From an uncultured SAR86 cluster bacterium (GTDB lineage: Bacteria > Pseudomonadota > Gammaproteobacteria > Magnimaribacterales > AG-339-G14): DNA of 64,000 nucleotides. This document shows positions 9,877-16,910 of this stretch, piece by piece. Each line of letters starts with the position of its first letter. Position 1 is the first letter of the stretch. The notes under the pieces were generated by a model. The model did no database searches, was not told where the DNA came from, and saw nothing but the letters and a program-made list of their open reading frames with translations. Position numbers and translations under genes: made by a program. The DNA lies in assembly GCA_902570035.1 (NCBI GenBank), contig CACFWO010000001.1, positions 1 to 64,000 of the forward strand, given 5' to 3'.

Positions 9877-10472
9877 AAATAGTTCTCTAACTTACACTTA
9901 AGTTCATTATGGTCTTGAATAGTTTCTAAATGTGGATATTTTTCTTTTATATGGGACGGAGCTTGAAAAAAGAACCCTTGATCTGCTGTATTCAACATGT
10001 TGATGTCATTGTATGAGTCTCCAGCGGCAAAAACTTTAAATTTCATGGTTCCTTTAATAGCCTCAATAACTTTTTGTTTATTGTTATCTTGTTTTAGTTT
10101 ATAACCAGTTATTTCAGAACCATTGAGCACTAAATGATGACAAATCACATGCGGATAGTTTAATTTTCTAACTAAGGGCCAACATAACTCATAGAAGGTA
10201 TCTGAAACAATGGAAACTTGAAAATTATCTCTTGCCCAAGATAAAAAATCAGCAGCGCCATCCATGGGTTCCATCTTTTCTACAATCCCCATGATGTCAT
10301 GAATTGTAATGTTGTTATCGGAAACTAGTTTAAGACGAATGTCCATTAGTTCTTCATAGCTTTCAAGATCTTGCGTTGTTAGCATCAGACCTTCAATCCC
10401 AGTTGCCTTAGAGACTTCTTGCCATATTTCGGGTATTAAAACTCCTTCAAAATCTAGACATAAATAATCCAA
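9873..10472 (-). CDS. thrH: ThrH-type phosphoserine phosphatase / homoserine phosphotransferase
   Basis: A HAD-family enzyme matching ThrH, which in Pseudomonas dephosphorylates phosphoserine and can transfer the phosphate to homoserine. Motifs are LCLDFEGVLIPEIW (nucleophile Asp), SDTFYE, and the AAGDSYNDINML aspartates. I place the start at TTG 10472, one base after the cysB stop. It is preceded by AGGAG five bases upstream and gives an N-terminus aligned with known ThrH (199 aa). A further-upstream TTG at 10502 would add 10 residues and lacks a ribosome site. The end overlaps prpB by 4 bp. Confidence 0.88.
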   Translation of the reverse strand: MDYLCLDFEGVLIPEIWQEVSKATGIEGLMLTTQDLESYEELMDIRLKLVSDNNITIHDIMGIVEKMEPMDGAADFLSWARDNFQVSIVSDTFYELCWPLVRKLNYPHVICHHLVLNGSEITGYKLKQDNNKQKVIEAIKGTMKFKVFAAGDSYNDINMLNTADQGFFFQAPSHIKEKYPHLETIQDHNELKCKLENYL

Positions 10473-10473
10473 A

Positions 10474-11448
10474 TTATCTCCTGATGAGTTTGACGGATTC
10501 AAATATTTTATCTAATTCTTTTTTTGATTTGGTTGCGCAAGCTTTTGCTATTAATTCTGTTTTTAAATGTGGAGCAAACATCTGAATAAACTCATACAAA
10601 TGACTTCTTAGATATGTCCCTCTTCTGAAACCAATATATGTGGTCCCTGAATCAAAAAGGTGATTAGCATTAATAGCAACAAGGTCTTTGTCTTCTTGCT
10701 CATTAAAAGCCATAGAAGCAATAATTCCAACTCCAATTCCTTGTTTGACGTATGTCTTGATCACGTCTGCATCGGTAGCTGTAAAAACTACATTTGCTTT
10801 CAAGCCCCTTTCAAAAAAAGCTCTATCCAGATCATTGCTGCCTGTAAATCCAAAAACATATGTAACAATTGGAAATTCAGCTAGATGTTTAAGTTTTGGT
10901 TTAGTTACATTTGCAAGAGGGTGCCCTTTAGGGACTATTAAACTCCTGGACCACTTGTAAGCAGGGAGTTTAATTAATGTTTCACCTTTTTCAGATGTTT
11001 CTGTCCAAATCGCTAAATCTACTTCACCTTTGGCTGCCATCTCTACTGATTCATCTGGAGTGCATTGATTCATTTGAAATGAGACATTTGGATATTTTTT
11101 AACAAATTTATCCACCACTAGTGGCAAGGTAAATTTAGCCTGAGTATGTGTTGTAGCAATAGCCAATGAACCATAGTCCTCATTAGAAAACTCTGTAGCA
11201 GCATGTTTAATGCCATCAACAAGAGCAAGGATTTCTTCAATCTGTTCCAGTATTCTTTTGCCTATGGGGGTTATGGCTACCAGATGCTTTCCGGATCTCT
11301 CAAACAACTCAATTCCTAATTCTTCCTCAAGGAGTTTTATTTGCTTGCTTATTCCAGGTTGAGAGGTATAGAGATTTTTTGAAGCCTGAGAGACATTCAA
11401 ATTACTTCTAGCTACCTCACGCACATATAGTAATTGTTGAAATTTCAT
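10474..11448 (-). CDS. cysB: CysB-like LysR-family transcriptional regulator
   Basis: The 324-aa protein starting at ATG 11448 has exactly the length of CysB. It has the same N-terminal winged helix (NLNVSQASKNLYTSQPGISK, about residues 15-34) and the following LFERSGKHL and IATTHTQA segments. In enterobacteria CysB responds to N-acetylserine and sulfate/thiosulfate. A longer reading frame to 11574 exists but its extra residues are promoter DNA. A TATAAT at 11455-11460 sits 6 nt from the ATG with no Shine-Dalgarno, suggesting a leaderless transcript. The downstream genes thrH-prpBCD are close enough to share the transcript. Confidence 0.9.
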   Translation of the reverse strand: MKFQQLLYVREVARSNLNVSQASKNLYTSQPGISKQIKLLEEELGIELFERSGKHLVAITPIGKRILEQIEEILALVDGIKHAATEFSNEDYGSLAIATTHTQAKFTLPLVVDKFVKKYPNVSFQMNQCTPDESVEMAAKGEVDLAIWTETSEKGETLIKLPAYKWSRSLIVPKGHPLANVTKPKLKHLAEFPIVTYVFGFTGSNDLDRAFFERGLKANVVFTATDADVIKTYVKQGIGVGIIASMAFNEQEDKDLVAINANHLFDSGTTYIGFRRGTYLRSHLYEFIQMFAPHLKTELIAKACATKSKKELDKIFESVKLIRR

Positions 11449-11454
11449 AAATTT

Positions 11455-11460
11455 ATTATA
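11455..11460 (-). promoter_or_regulatory. cysB -10 box, 6 nt from start codon
   Basis: Exact TATAAT on the minus strand, followed by a 6-nt spacer (AAATTT) and the cysB ATG. A start site about 7 nt downstream of the -10 would fall on the ATG, giving a leaderless mRNA. No convincing -35 was found. Confidence 0.5.
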
Positions 11461-11514
11461 TAACCTAAAATTATAAAAAAAAGTATAATTTGGTAAAAAA
11501 TTATATATAGTTTT

Positions 11515-11543
11515 TTGATTTTTCCATTTTTTACTGTATAAAT
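11515..11543 (+). promoter_or_regulatory. lexA promoter (-35 and -10)
   Basis: TTGATT at 11515-11520 and TATAAA at 11538-11543, spaced by 17 bp. The -10 lies inside the SOS box and only 7 nt from the lexA ATG. Transcription would therefore begin at or next to the start codon. Confidence 0.6.
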
Positions 11544-11551
11544 AAACAGTA
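11532..11551 (+). promoter_or_regulatory. SOS box (LexA operator)
   Basis: TACTGTATAAATAAACAGTA, with perfect TACTGT/ACAGTA half-sites around an 8-bp AT spacer, as in the gammaproteobacterial LexA consensus CTG-N10-CAG. The last base is the A of the lexA start codon. It overlaps the -10 element, so LexA should block polymerase directly and autoregulate. Confidence 0.9.
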
Positions 11552-12153
11552 TGAAAAACCTGACTGTCAGACAATCTGAAATTTTGACCTTCATTTCAGA
11601 TGTAATTTCAAATGAAGGCATGCCTCCTACAAGAAAGGAAATAGCTTTAAAATTTGGCTTCAAATCAGCAAATTCTGCTGAAGAGCATCTGAAAGCTCTT
11701 GATAAAAAGGGATATATTGATCTTCACGGTGGAACTTCCCGCGGGATATCTTTAAATAAACCTTTTTTAGGAATTCCCATAGTTGGTTCTGTTGCGGCAG
11801 GTTCTCCTCTTTTAGCAGTTGAAAACGTTGAGGAAAGAATTGAATTTAATGGTAATATCTTTTCTGATTCTGTTGACTATTTTTTGAGAGTTAAAGGCGA
11901 TAGCATGAATGAAGTTGGCATTGTTGAGGGAGATCTTATTGCAATAAATAAAAGAAAAGACGTCAAACCTGGCGATATTGTCGTCGCTAGAATAAATGAT
12001 GATGTAACAGTTAAGACTCTCTTTCACTTGGATAAAAGAAAAGTTATTTTGAGGCCTGAAAATAAAAACTACAAAGATATTGAAATCAATCCTGCTGTTG
12101 AAAACTTTGACATTGAAGGAAAATGTCTTGGGGTTCTAAGAAATTATAATTAG
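11551..12153 (+). CDS. lexA: LexA repressor
   Basis: LexA represses SOS genes and self-cleaves when RecA filaments form. The 200-aa protein has the N-terminal winged helix (TRKEIALKFGFKSANSAEEHL, 27-47 approx.), the Ala83-Gly84 cleavage site in VAAGSPLL, catalytic Ser118 in VKGDSMNE, and Lys155 in VTVKTLF. An SOS box overlaps its promoter and start codon. No Shine-Dalgarno precedes the ATG. The 3' end is 2 bp from the convergent topA stop. Confidence 0.96.
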   Translation: MKNLTVRQSEILTFISDVISNEGMPPTRKEIALKFGFKSANSAEEHLKALDKKGYIDLHGGTSRGISLNKPFLGIPIVGSVAAGSPLLAVENVEERIEFNGNIFSDSVDYFLRVKGDSMNEVGIVEGDLIAINKRKDVKPGDIVVARINDDVTVKTLFHLDKRKVILRPENKNYKDIEINPAVENFDIEGKCLGVLRNYN

Positions 12154-12155
12154 TT

Positions 12156-14642
12156 TTATTTTAGAAAAAATATTTTCTTTGGCTTAATAGCCTCTATTAC
12201 CAATTCTCTTTGCTCATCTTCATCAAGCTTATAAAAGTTATCTGGACACTCAAATTCATCTTCTCCAAATTTGATGACTTTTTTGAACTTAAATGCTTTT
12301 CCTAATTTTTTAATTTTTATTCCAATTGGTATCTTAGATTCCTCTTCAAAACCTAAGATTTTCAGAGATTTCAAAACCTTGATCCGATCACCTTCATCCT
12401 GATAATTGAAAGCATCAGGGTCGTAAGTAACTCTTCCCTTGAGTTTGGTAGCCTTATTAAATCCATTAAATTCAGTGTACTCTCCAAATCTTCCATTTTT
12501 CAAAGTTACTGGAATGCCACTATTAGGTTCAATAAATAAAATATTTTCTTTATTTGATCTCTCAATCAGCTCAAGTGCTCTGTTAAGTCCGATATCCAGA
12601 ATATCTTCATCCTCGTCAGGAGTACCAAAAATCTTATTATCTTCATTTAAAGTCCATATACAAGGGCCATTTATGCTGATATCGGCATAAACGGGCTCAC
12701 CTGTGTCGGGATGGGCACCAAGATCTTTTGGAAGCTGCGCATATGTCTCAAATTTGATTGATTTCTCAAAAACTGGCTTTGTCCATTGACATTCTCCACA
12801 TCCAACAAAAAATCCCCATCTACCATGTTTTATACTAATTTCATTAGCACATTTAGGACAATCAACTATAACCTCACCTTTGATATTTTTTGGAAAAGCT
12901 CTGTGCCCAATTTGCTCGTTGAGCATATCTAAGACTTCTCTAGTCCTAAATTCTTCAATTTTTGAAATATGTTCTAGTAATTTGGCATAAAAATCATCTA
13001 AGACCTTTGTCCATAGCATTGAACCTGAGGATACCTGATCCAAGCTTTTCTCCAATTCTGCAGTAAAGTCTATTTCTATAAAGAAAGACTTATATGCTTT
13101 TGATAGATAGGAAACCAAAATTCTGCCTAAGTCAGAAGGATTAATGCTTTTAGCTCCAAAAGTATATTTCCTGTCTCTAAGATTTTTAACAGTATTGGCA
13201 TAAGTCGAAGGTCTCCCAATACCTTCATCTTCCATATTTTTAATTATAGATGCCTCAGAAAATCTTCTTGGCGGAGAAGTAAATTTTTGTTCAGTAATAA
13301 CATCATTTATATCAAGCAGAGAATCATCATAGATACCTTTCAATTTTTGGGATTCCTCCGTATCCGTCTCGTCTTTCAGCACTTTTTCAAAACCATCAAA
13401 TATGATTTCTCTTCCGCTTGTCCTAAGTTGAAACTTTTTATCTTGATCTTCAATCAAGATTGTCTTTCTGAGATACCTTGAGTTTTGTAATTGGCTAGCT
13501 ACTGTTCTTTGCCAAATTAAATTGTATAAATTTTGTTGATCTTGATTTAATCCACTATTATCTTCAGGTTTCTTTCTGATATCGGTTGGTCTAATTGGTT
13601 CATGAGCTTCTTGAGCATTTGCAGCCTTTGATTTGTATACTTTTGGGCTATCCGGAAGATAATTCTCTCCAAATTCAGAAGATATTAAACTTCTGATTTC
13701 ATTTAGAACCTCGGAACTAATACCTATACCATCTGTCCTCATATAAGTTATCAAGCCAGACTCATATAATGATTGAGCAACTTGCATTGTCCTGTCTGGA
13801 TTAAAAGATAATTTACTTGATGCTGCTTGTTGAAGCGTCGATGTTCTAAAAGGTGCCTTGGGAGAATATGTAACTTCCTTATCTTTAATCTCTTTAATGA
13901 AAAATTTTGAACTCTCTATGTCTTTTTTTAGGTTTAAAGCTTCAATCTCAGAAATAATGGGTACTTTTTTTAAATCCGCTCCATTTTGACTTATTAAATC
14001 TGAGCTAAAAGTGCACTCTTTGGTCTTGAAGTTAACGTTTAGCGGCCAAAACTCCTTAGGACAAAAGGCATCAATTTCATCTTCTCGAGCACAAATCATC
14101 CTTAAGGTAGGGGACTGGACTCTTCCTGCTGATTTTGCTCTAGGTACGTGCCGCCATAAAAGAGGGCTTACTTTGAATCCAATTAAATGATCTAAGACTC
14201 TTCTGGCTAAATAAGCCTCAACAAGAAATTGATCTAAGTCTCTAGGATTTTCTACTGCGTATTTTATTGCTGAAGGAGTAATTTCATTGAATGAAATACG
14301 ATGAATTTGCCTTCCCTCAATTAGCTTTTTGTCTTTCAGGTGATCTAAAATATGCCATGCTATAGCCTCCCCCTCCCTGTCTGGATCAGAAGCAAGATAT
14401 ATACCTGTAGAGTCTTTTGAAAGTTCTCTGATTTCCTTTAATGTCTTTTTTCCTTTTGCTGTAGATTCCCACTTCAAATTATTCCAATCTGTAGGGTCAA
14501 CAGCAGACTCATCGTCTTTAAGATCTCTGACGTGGCCTAAACAAGCATGAACCTTCCATGAATGCGACGGGAATTCTTTTTCTAAAAAACCCTGTATTTT
14601 TTTTGCTTTCGCCTGAGATTCAACTATCACTAAATTTTTCAT
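12156..14642 (-). CDS. topA: DNA topoisomerase I
   Basis: TopA relaxes negative supercoils by single-strand passage. The 828-aa protein has the Toprim start (LVIVESQAKAKKIQ), the acidic SDPDREGEAIAWH motif (85-97), and the catalytic Tyr300 in GLITYMRTDG. The C-terminal region has one four-cysteine zinc motif (CPKC...CGEC, near residue 610), followed by Toprim-associated repeats with GRFGEY-like segments, rather than the three zinc fingers of the E. coli enzyme. A TTGACA/TAAAAC promoter-like pair precedes the start. Confidence 0.95.
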   Translation of the reverse strand: MKNLVIVESQAKAKKIQGFLEKEFPSHSWKVHACLGHVRDLKDDESAVDPTDWNNLKWESTAKGKKTLKEIRELSKDSTGIYLASDPDREGEAIAWHILDHLKDKKLIEGRQIHRISFNEITPSAIKYAVENPRDLDQFLVEAYLARRVLDHLIGFKVSPLLWRHVPRAKSAGRVQSPTLRMICAREDEIDAFCPKEFWPLNVNFKTKECTFSSDLISQNGADLKKVPIISEIEALNLKKDIESSKFFIKEIKDKEVTYSPKAPFRTSTLQQAASSKLSFNPDRTMQVAQSLYESGLITYMRTDGIGISSEVLNEIRSLISSEFGENYLPDSPKVYKSKAANAQEAHEPIRPTDIRKKPEDNSGLNQDQQNLYNLIWQRTVASQLQNSRYLRKTILIEDQDKKFQLRTSGREIIFDGFEKVLKDETDTEESQKLKGIYDDSLLDINDVITEQKFTSPPRRFSEASIIKNMEDEGIGRPSTYANTVKNLRDRKYTFGAKSINPSDLGRILVSYLSKAYKSFFIEIDFTAELEKSLDQVSSGSMLWTKVLDDFYAKLLEHISKIEEFRTREVLDMLNEQIGHRAFPKNIKGEVIVDCPKCANEISIKHGRWGFFVGCGECQWTKPVFEKSIKFETYAQLPKDLGAHPDTGEPVYADISINGPCIWTLNEDNKIFGTPDEDEDILDIGLNRALELIERSNKENILFIEPNSGIPVTLKNGRFGEYTEFNGFNKATKLKGRVTYDPDAFNYQDEGDRIKVLKSLKILGFEEESKIPIGIKIKKLGKAFKFKKVIKFGEDEFECPDNFYKLDEDEQRELVIEAIKPKKIFFLK

Positions 14643-14651
14643 TCTTTTTTA

Positions 14652-14680
14652 GTTTTATTGAAAAAAAAATTTTTTGTCAA
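14652..14680 (-). promoter_or_regulatory. Possible topA promoter
   Basis: On the minus strand a consensus TTGACA (14675-14680) is followed after 17 bp by TAAAAC (14652-14657), 9 nt before the topA ATG. The -10 match is 4/6 and the A/T-tract context makes chance similarity possible. Confidence 0.4.
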
Positions 14681-14681
14681 T

Positions 14682-15686
14682 CTAATTTAGTAATTTATCT
14701 ACTACAGGAGGTCCCTCGAAGACAAAACTTGTATAGATCTGAATTAGCTTTGCTCCGTTGTCCATTCTTTCTTCGATATCCTCTTTTGATGATATTCCTC
14801 CTGAGGATATTAATAATGATTCTTTGTCTAGATAAGAGTTAACCTTTTTTAACATAGTCAATGATTTTTCTTTGAGTAGCTTTCCACTCAAGCCTCCTTG
14901 CATGCCCATATACTCGCCCTTAGTTGTGTTAGACACTATGAATCCTGAAAAGTTACTTTCAAGACTTTTTTCCACGAGATATTTAGTATTTTCATCATCT
15001 TCGTCTGGTGAAAGCTTCAAAATTAATGGGACTTTGACTTTGCTTTTAGAAGAAAGAATCTCATATTCCTTTTTGATTTCATCCATCAAATCTGAGAAAT
15101 ATGTTTCTTTGGTTAAATCTCTAAGCCCTATTGTATTGGGCGAGGAAATATTCACTGCAATGTAATCAGAAACTTCATAACAAGCCTTAAGGCAATATAA
15201 ATAATCTTCAAATGCCCTATCGAGAGACGTAGTTTTATTTTTGCCGATGCTGACACCAAGCACACCGCTAAAGTTTCTTTTATTTTTTTTTATGTTTTCA
15301 ACTCCGCTAATAATCCCAGGATTATTAAAGCCGAGTCTATTGATCAAAGATTTTTCTTGGATATTCCTTTTTATTCTTGGATATTCATTTCCTTTTTGTT
15401 TCTTAGGAGTAAATGTTCCAACCTCCACAAAAGAAAAACCTAAAGAAGCTAAGGCGGGGAAGTAATTACCCTCTTTATCTAGCCCTGCAGCCACACCCAA
15501 TGGGTTATTAAAATTTAAATGCTTGAATTTTACATTCTGAGTTCCAGAATATCTGAAAGAATTAGAATCTTGTCTATTCAAAACTTTAAAATAAGCTTTC
15601 AAAAAAAACAGGCTGATTTTGCTAGCAATTTCTGGGGGAAGAATTCTTAAAGTAGCTAGAAGAATGTTATAAAAGTAATTTTTCAA
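14682..15686 (-). CDS. pyrD: Dihydroorotate dehydrogenase (quinone), class 2
   Basis: PyrD oxidises dihydroorotate to orotate and passes electrons to quinone at the inner membrane. The 334-aa protein has the class 2 features: an N-terminal amphipathic helix (about 1-35), the NPLGVAAGLDKEG segment, the NISSPNT motif with the catalytic Ser, and the GGISS phosphate-binding loop near the C-terminus. The frame opens with TTG at 15686 and an in-frame TGA lies just upstream, so TTG (or the preceding ATT) must be the start. No good ribosome site is visible. Confidence 0.93.
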   Translation of the reverse strand: MKNYFYNILLATLRILPPEIASKISLFFLKAYFKVLNRQDSNSFRYSGTQNVKFKHLNFNNPLGVAAGLDKEGNYFPALASLGFSFVEVGTFTPKKQKGNEYPRIKRNIQEKSLINRLGFNNPGIISGVENIKKNKRNFSGVLGVSIGKNKTTSLDRAFEDYLYCLKACYEVSDYIAVNISSPNTIGLRDLTKETYFSDLMDEIKKEYEILSSKSKVKVPLILKLSPDEDDENTKYLVEKSLESNFSGFIVSNTTKGEYMGMQGGLSGKLLKEKSLTMLKKVNSYLDKESLLISSGGISSKEDIEERMDNGAKLIQIYTSFVFEGPPVVDKLLN

Positions 15687-15720
15687 AATTTGTCTTTGGA
15701 ATCAATAAAATGCAGTAAAA

Positions 15721-15740
15721 TTTTGATAAATTTATCAAAA
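15721..15740. repeat. 20-bp perfect palindrome upstream of pyrD
   Basis: TTTTGATAAATTTATCAAAA reads the same on both strands. It lies in the 147-bp divergent region between pyrD and the yjbE-like gene and could be an operator for either. AT-richness raises the chance of coincidence. Confidence 0.5.
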
Positions 15741-15808
15741 AAAGCTTCGAAAGGCTTTGCATATAATTAAATTCATATATATTATTGCTATATTATTGCA
15801 TTTATTTA

Positions 15809-15822
15809 GAACAAAAATGTTC
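15809..15822. promoter_or_regulatory. Inverted repeat GAACA-N4-TGTTC before yjbE-like gene
   Basis: GAACAAAAATGTTC lies immediately before the GAGAGG ribosome site of the yjbE-like gene. It could be an operator or a short 5'-UTR hairpin that modulates translation. Confidence 0.4.
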
Positions 15823-15833
15823 GAGAGGTTAAA

Positions 15834-16223
15834 ATGAAGTCATTTAAAATTTTATTAATCACAGTTGCTCTTTCATTAAGTCCACTGTCTTTTGCACAAA
15901 GCGCAGGTGGATCAAGTGCAGCTGGTTCTGCTGGCACTCTTTCTAGTGGCGTTATCGCCGCTATTGCGGCTGCCGTTCTAGCAGTTGCAGCTATTGTAGA
16001 TGCACAAGATGGAGAGGATGCTATAACTCCTGCACCTATTGCTCCAGCGGCTACAGATGATTCCACTGATGATTCCACTGATGATTCTACAGACACACCA
16101 GCTTCAACAGACACAAGCACCAGCGCAAGCACAAGCACAAGCACAAGCACAAGCACAAGCACAAGCACAAGCACAAGCACTAGCACAAGCACTAGCACTA
16201 GCACTGCTACCTCTACTTCATAA
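15834..16223 (+). CDS. YjbE/GfcA-like secreted Ser/Thr-rich protein
   Basis: A 129-aa protein with a clear signal peptide (MKSFKILLITVALSLSPLSFA, cleavage probably after AQS or SFA). It continues with an Ala/Gly-rich hydrophobic stretch (about 28-57), DDSTDDST repeats (about 75-88) and a (Ser-Thr)n tail. The same architecture (signal peptide, Ala/Gly/Val hydrophobic core, Thr/Ser tail) is seen in E. coli YjbE and GfcA, encoded with yjbF/gfcB and yjbH/gfcD. Homologues of those two lie next door, so I assign it to that role by architecture and context. It has a good ribosome site (GAGAGG) and ends before a strong terminator. The mature function is unknown. Confidence 0.75.
   Translation: MKSFKILLITVALSLSPLSFAQSAGGSSAAGSAGTLSSGVIAAIAAAVLAVAAIVDAQDGEDAITPAPIAPAATDDSTDDSTDDSTDTPASTDTSTSASTSTSTSTSTSTSTSTSTSTSTSTSTATSTS
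16131..16178 (+). repeat. Hexanucleotide tandem repeat, 8 x ACAAGC
   Basis: Eight uninterrupted copies of ACAAGC, followed by degenerate ACTAGC units up to about 16206. They encode the Thr-Ser tail of the yjbE-like protein. Copy-number changes keep the frame and only alter tail length. Confidence 0.9.
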
Positions 16224-16240
16224 ATTTTTTTTAATACCAC

Positions 16241-16264
16241 AAAAGCCTGATCACTCAGGCTTTT
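16241..16264. terminator. Intrinsic terminator between yjbE-like gene and yjbF
   Basis: AAAAGCCTGA, loop TCAC, then TCAGGCTTTT: a perfect 10-bp stem followed by more T residues. It lies 17 bp after the yjbE-like stop and overlaps the yjbF stop codon, so it may serve both convergent genes. It is the only classical terminator I could identify in the window. Confidence 0.85.
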
Positions 16265-16910
16265 TGTATTGTTTAGTAATGGTGAAAGATATTTTTGGAT
16301 TTTTAGGAGTAAAATTTTGTTCAGCTTTAATGATCTGATCATTTTCATCAACCCAATAAATATTTTTAAATTTCCAAGAAATTAAATTCTCTAAAGACTC
16401 TTCTTCAAAAACTTTTACATTGTATAAATTGTCTAAAATTTCAATATTTTCTGTCTTCAAAAAACTCAGCTTTGTCTTAACAGGCAATCTATAAAGTCTT
16501 GGATTATTAAAAGTATAAAAAGAAGTAAATGTTTTACCTTTTAAATCTGGATAAAAAGCACCTAATTCTATTGGATGATTTTTATCAAGCTCTATTAAAT
16601 CAAGTTCGTTATCAAGACCTTTTAATCTGATAATGAATCCATTTTTTGTATAAATTTTTATTAAGTTTGATGAGGTCCACTTTAAAATATCATCTATTTC
16701 TTCTTCAAGAATAATTAAAGTATTTTGATTTCTCCCAAGTCTAACTTGCATAGAAGCATAAGGAATCGAATTTACTAACTCAGCTGAAATATCATCAGGG
16801 GTAGAGAAGATTTTTTTAAGATTCTCCACCATCTCCGAATAAATATCTCCGTTAGCACAAGATACAAGTACTATTGGAAAAATAAATAAATATTGTCTTA
16901 ATTTACTCAT
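16251..16910 (-). CDS. YjbF/GfcB-type exopolysaccharide lipoprotein
   Basis: A 219-aa outer-membrane lipoprotein candidate. The N-terminus carries a lipobox (IVLVSCANG, Cys near residue 18), and the SIPYASMQVRLGRNQ segment matches the YjbF/GfcB family, which functions with YjbH/GfcD in polysaccharide secretion. I start it at ATG 16910, which has AAGGA five bases upstream; an ATG at 16922 has none. The start overlaps the yjbH stop by 8 bp. No yjbG/gfcC gene was found between them. Confidence 0.85.
   Translation of the reverse strand: MSKLRQYLFIFPIVLVSCANGDIYSEMVENLKKIFSTPDDISAELVNSIPYASMQVRLGRNQNTLIILEEEIDDILKWTSSNLIKIYTKNGFIIRLKGLDNELDLIELDKNHPIELGAFYPDLKGKTFTSFYTFNNPRLYRLPVKTKLSFLKTENIEILDNLYNVKVFEEESLENLISWKFKNIYWVDENDQIIKAEQNFTPKNPKISFTITKQYKKPE

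Noticed and set aside
11449-11574. Longer N-terminus for the CysB-like protein
   Set aside because: The added residues have no family similarity and are the divergent promoter with the SOS box.
12160-12182. Hairpin AGAAAA/TTTTCT as a lexA terminator
   Set aside because: It is weak, AT-only and lies inside the topA coding sequence.
16110-16206. Tandem repeats considered as a CRISPR array
   Set aside because: The units are 6 bp with no spacers and code for Ser-Thr in frame.
15806-16351. Long minus-strand frame with a Leu-Val repeat opposite the yjbE-like gene
   Set aside because: It is the antisense shadow of the hexamer repeat, lacks a ribosome site and covers the real gene and terminator.
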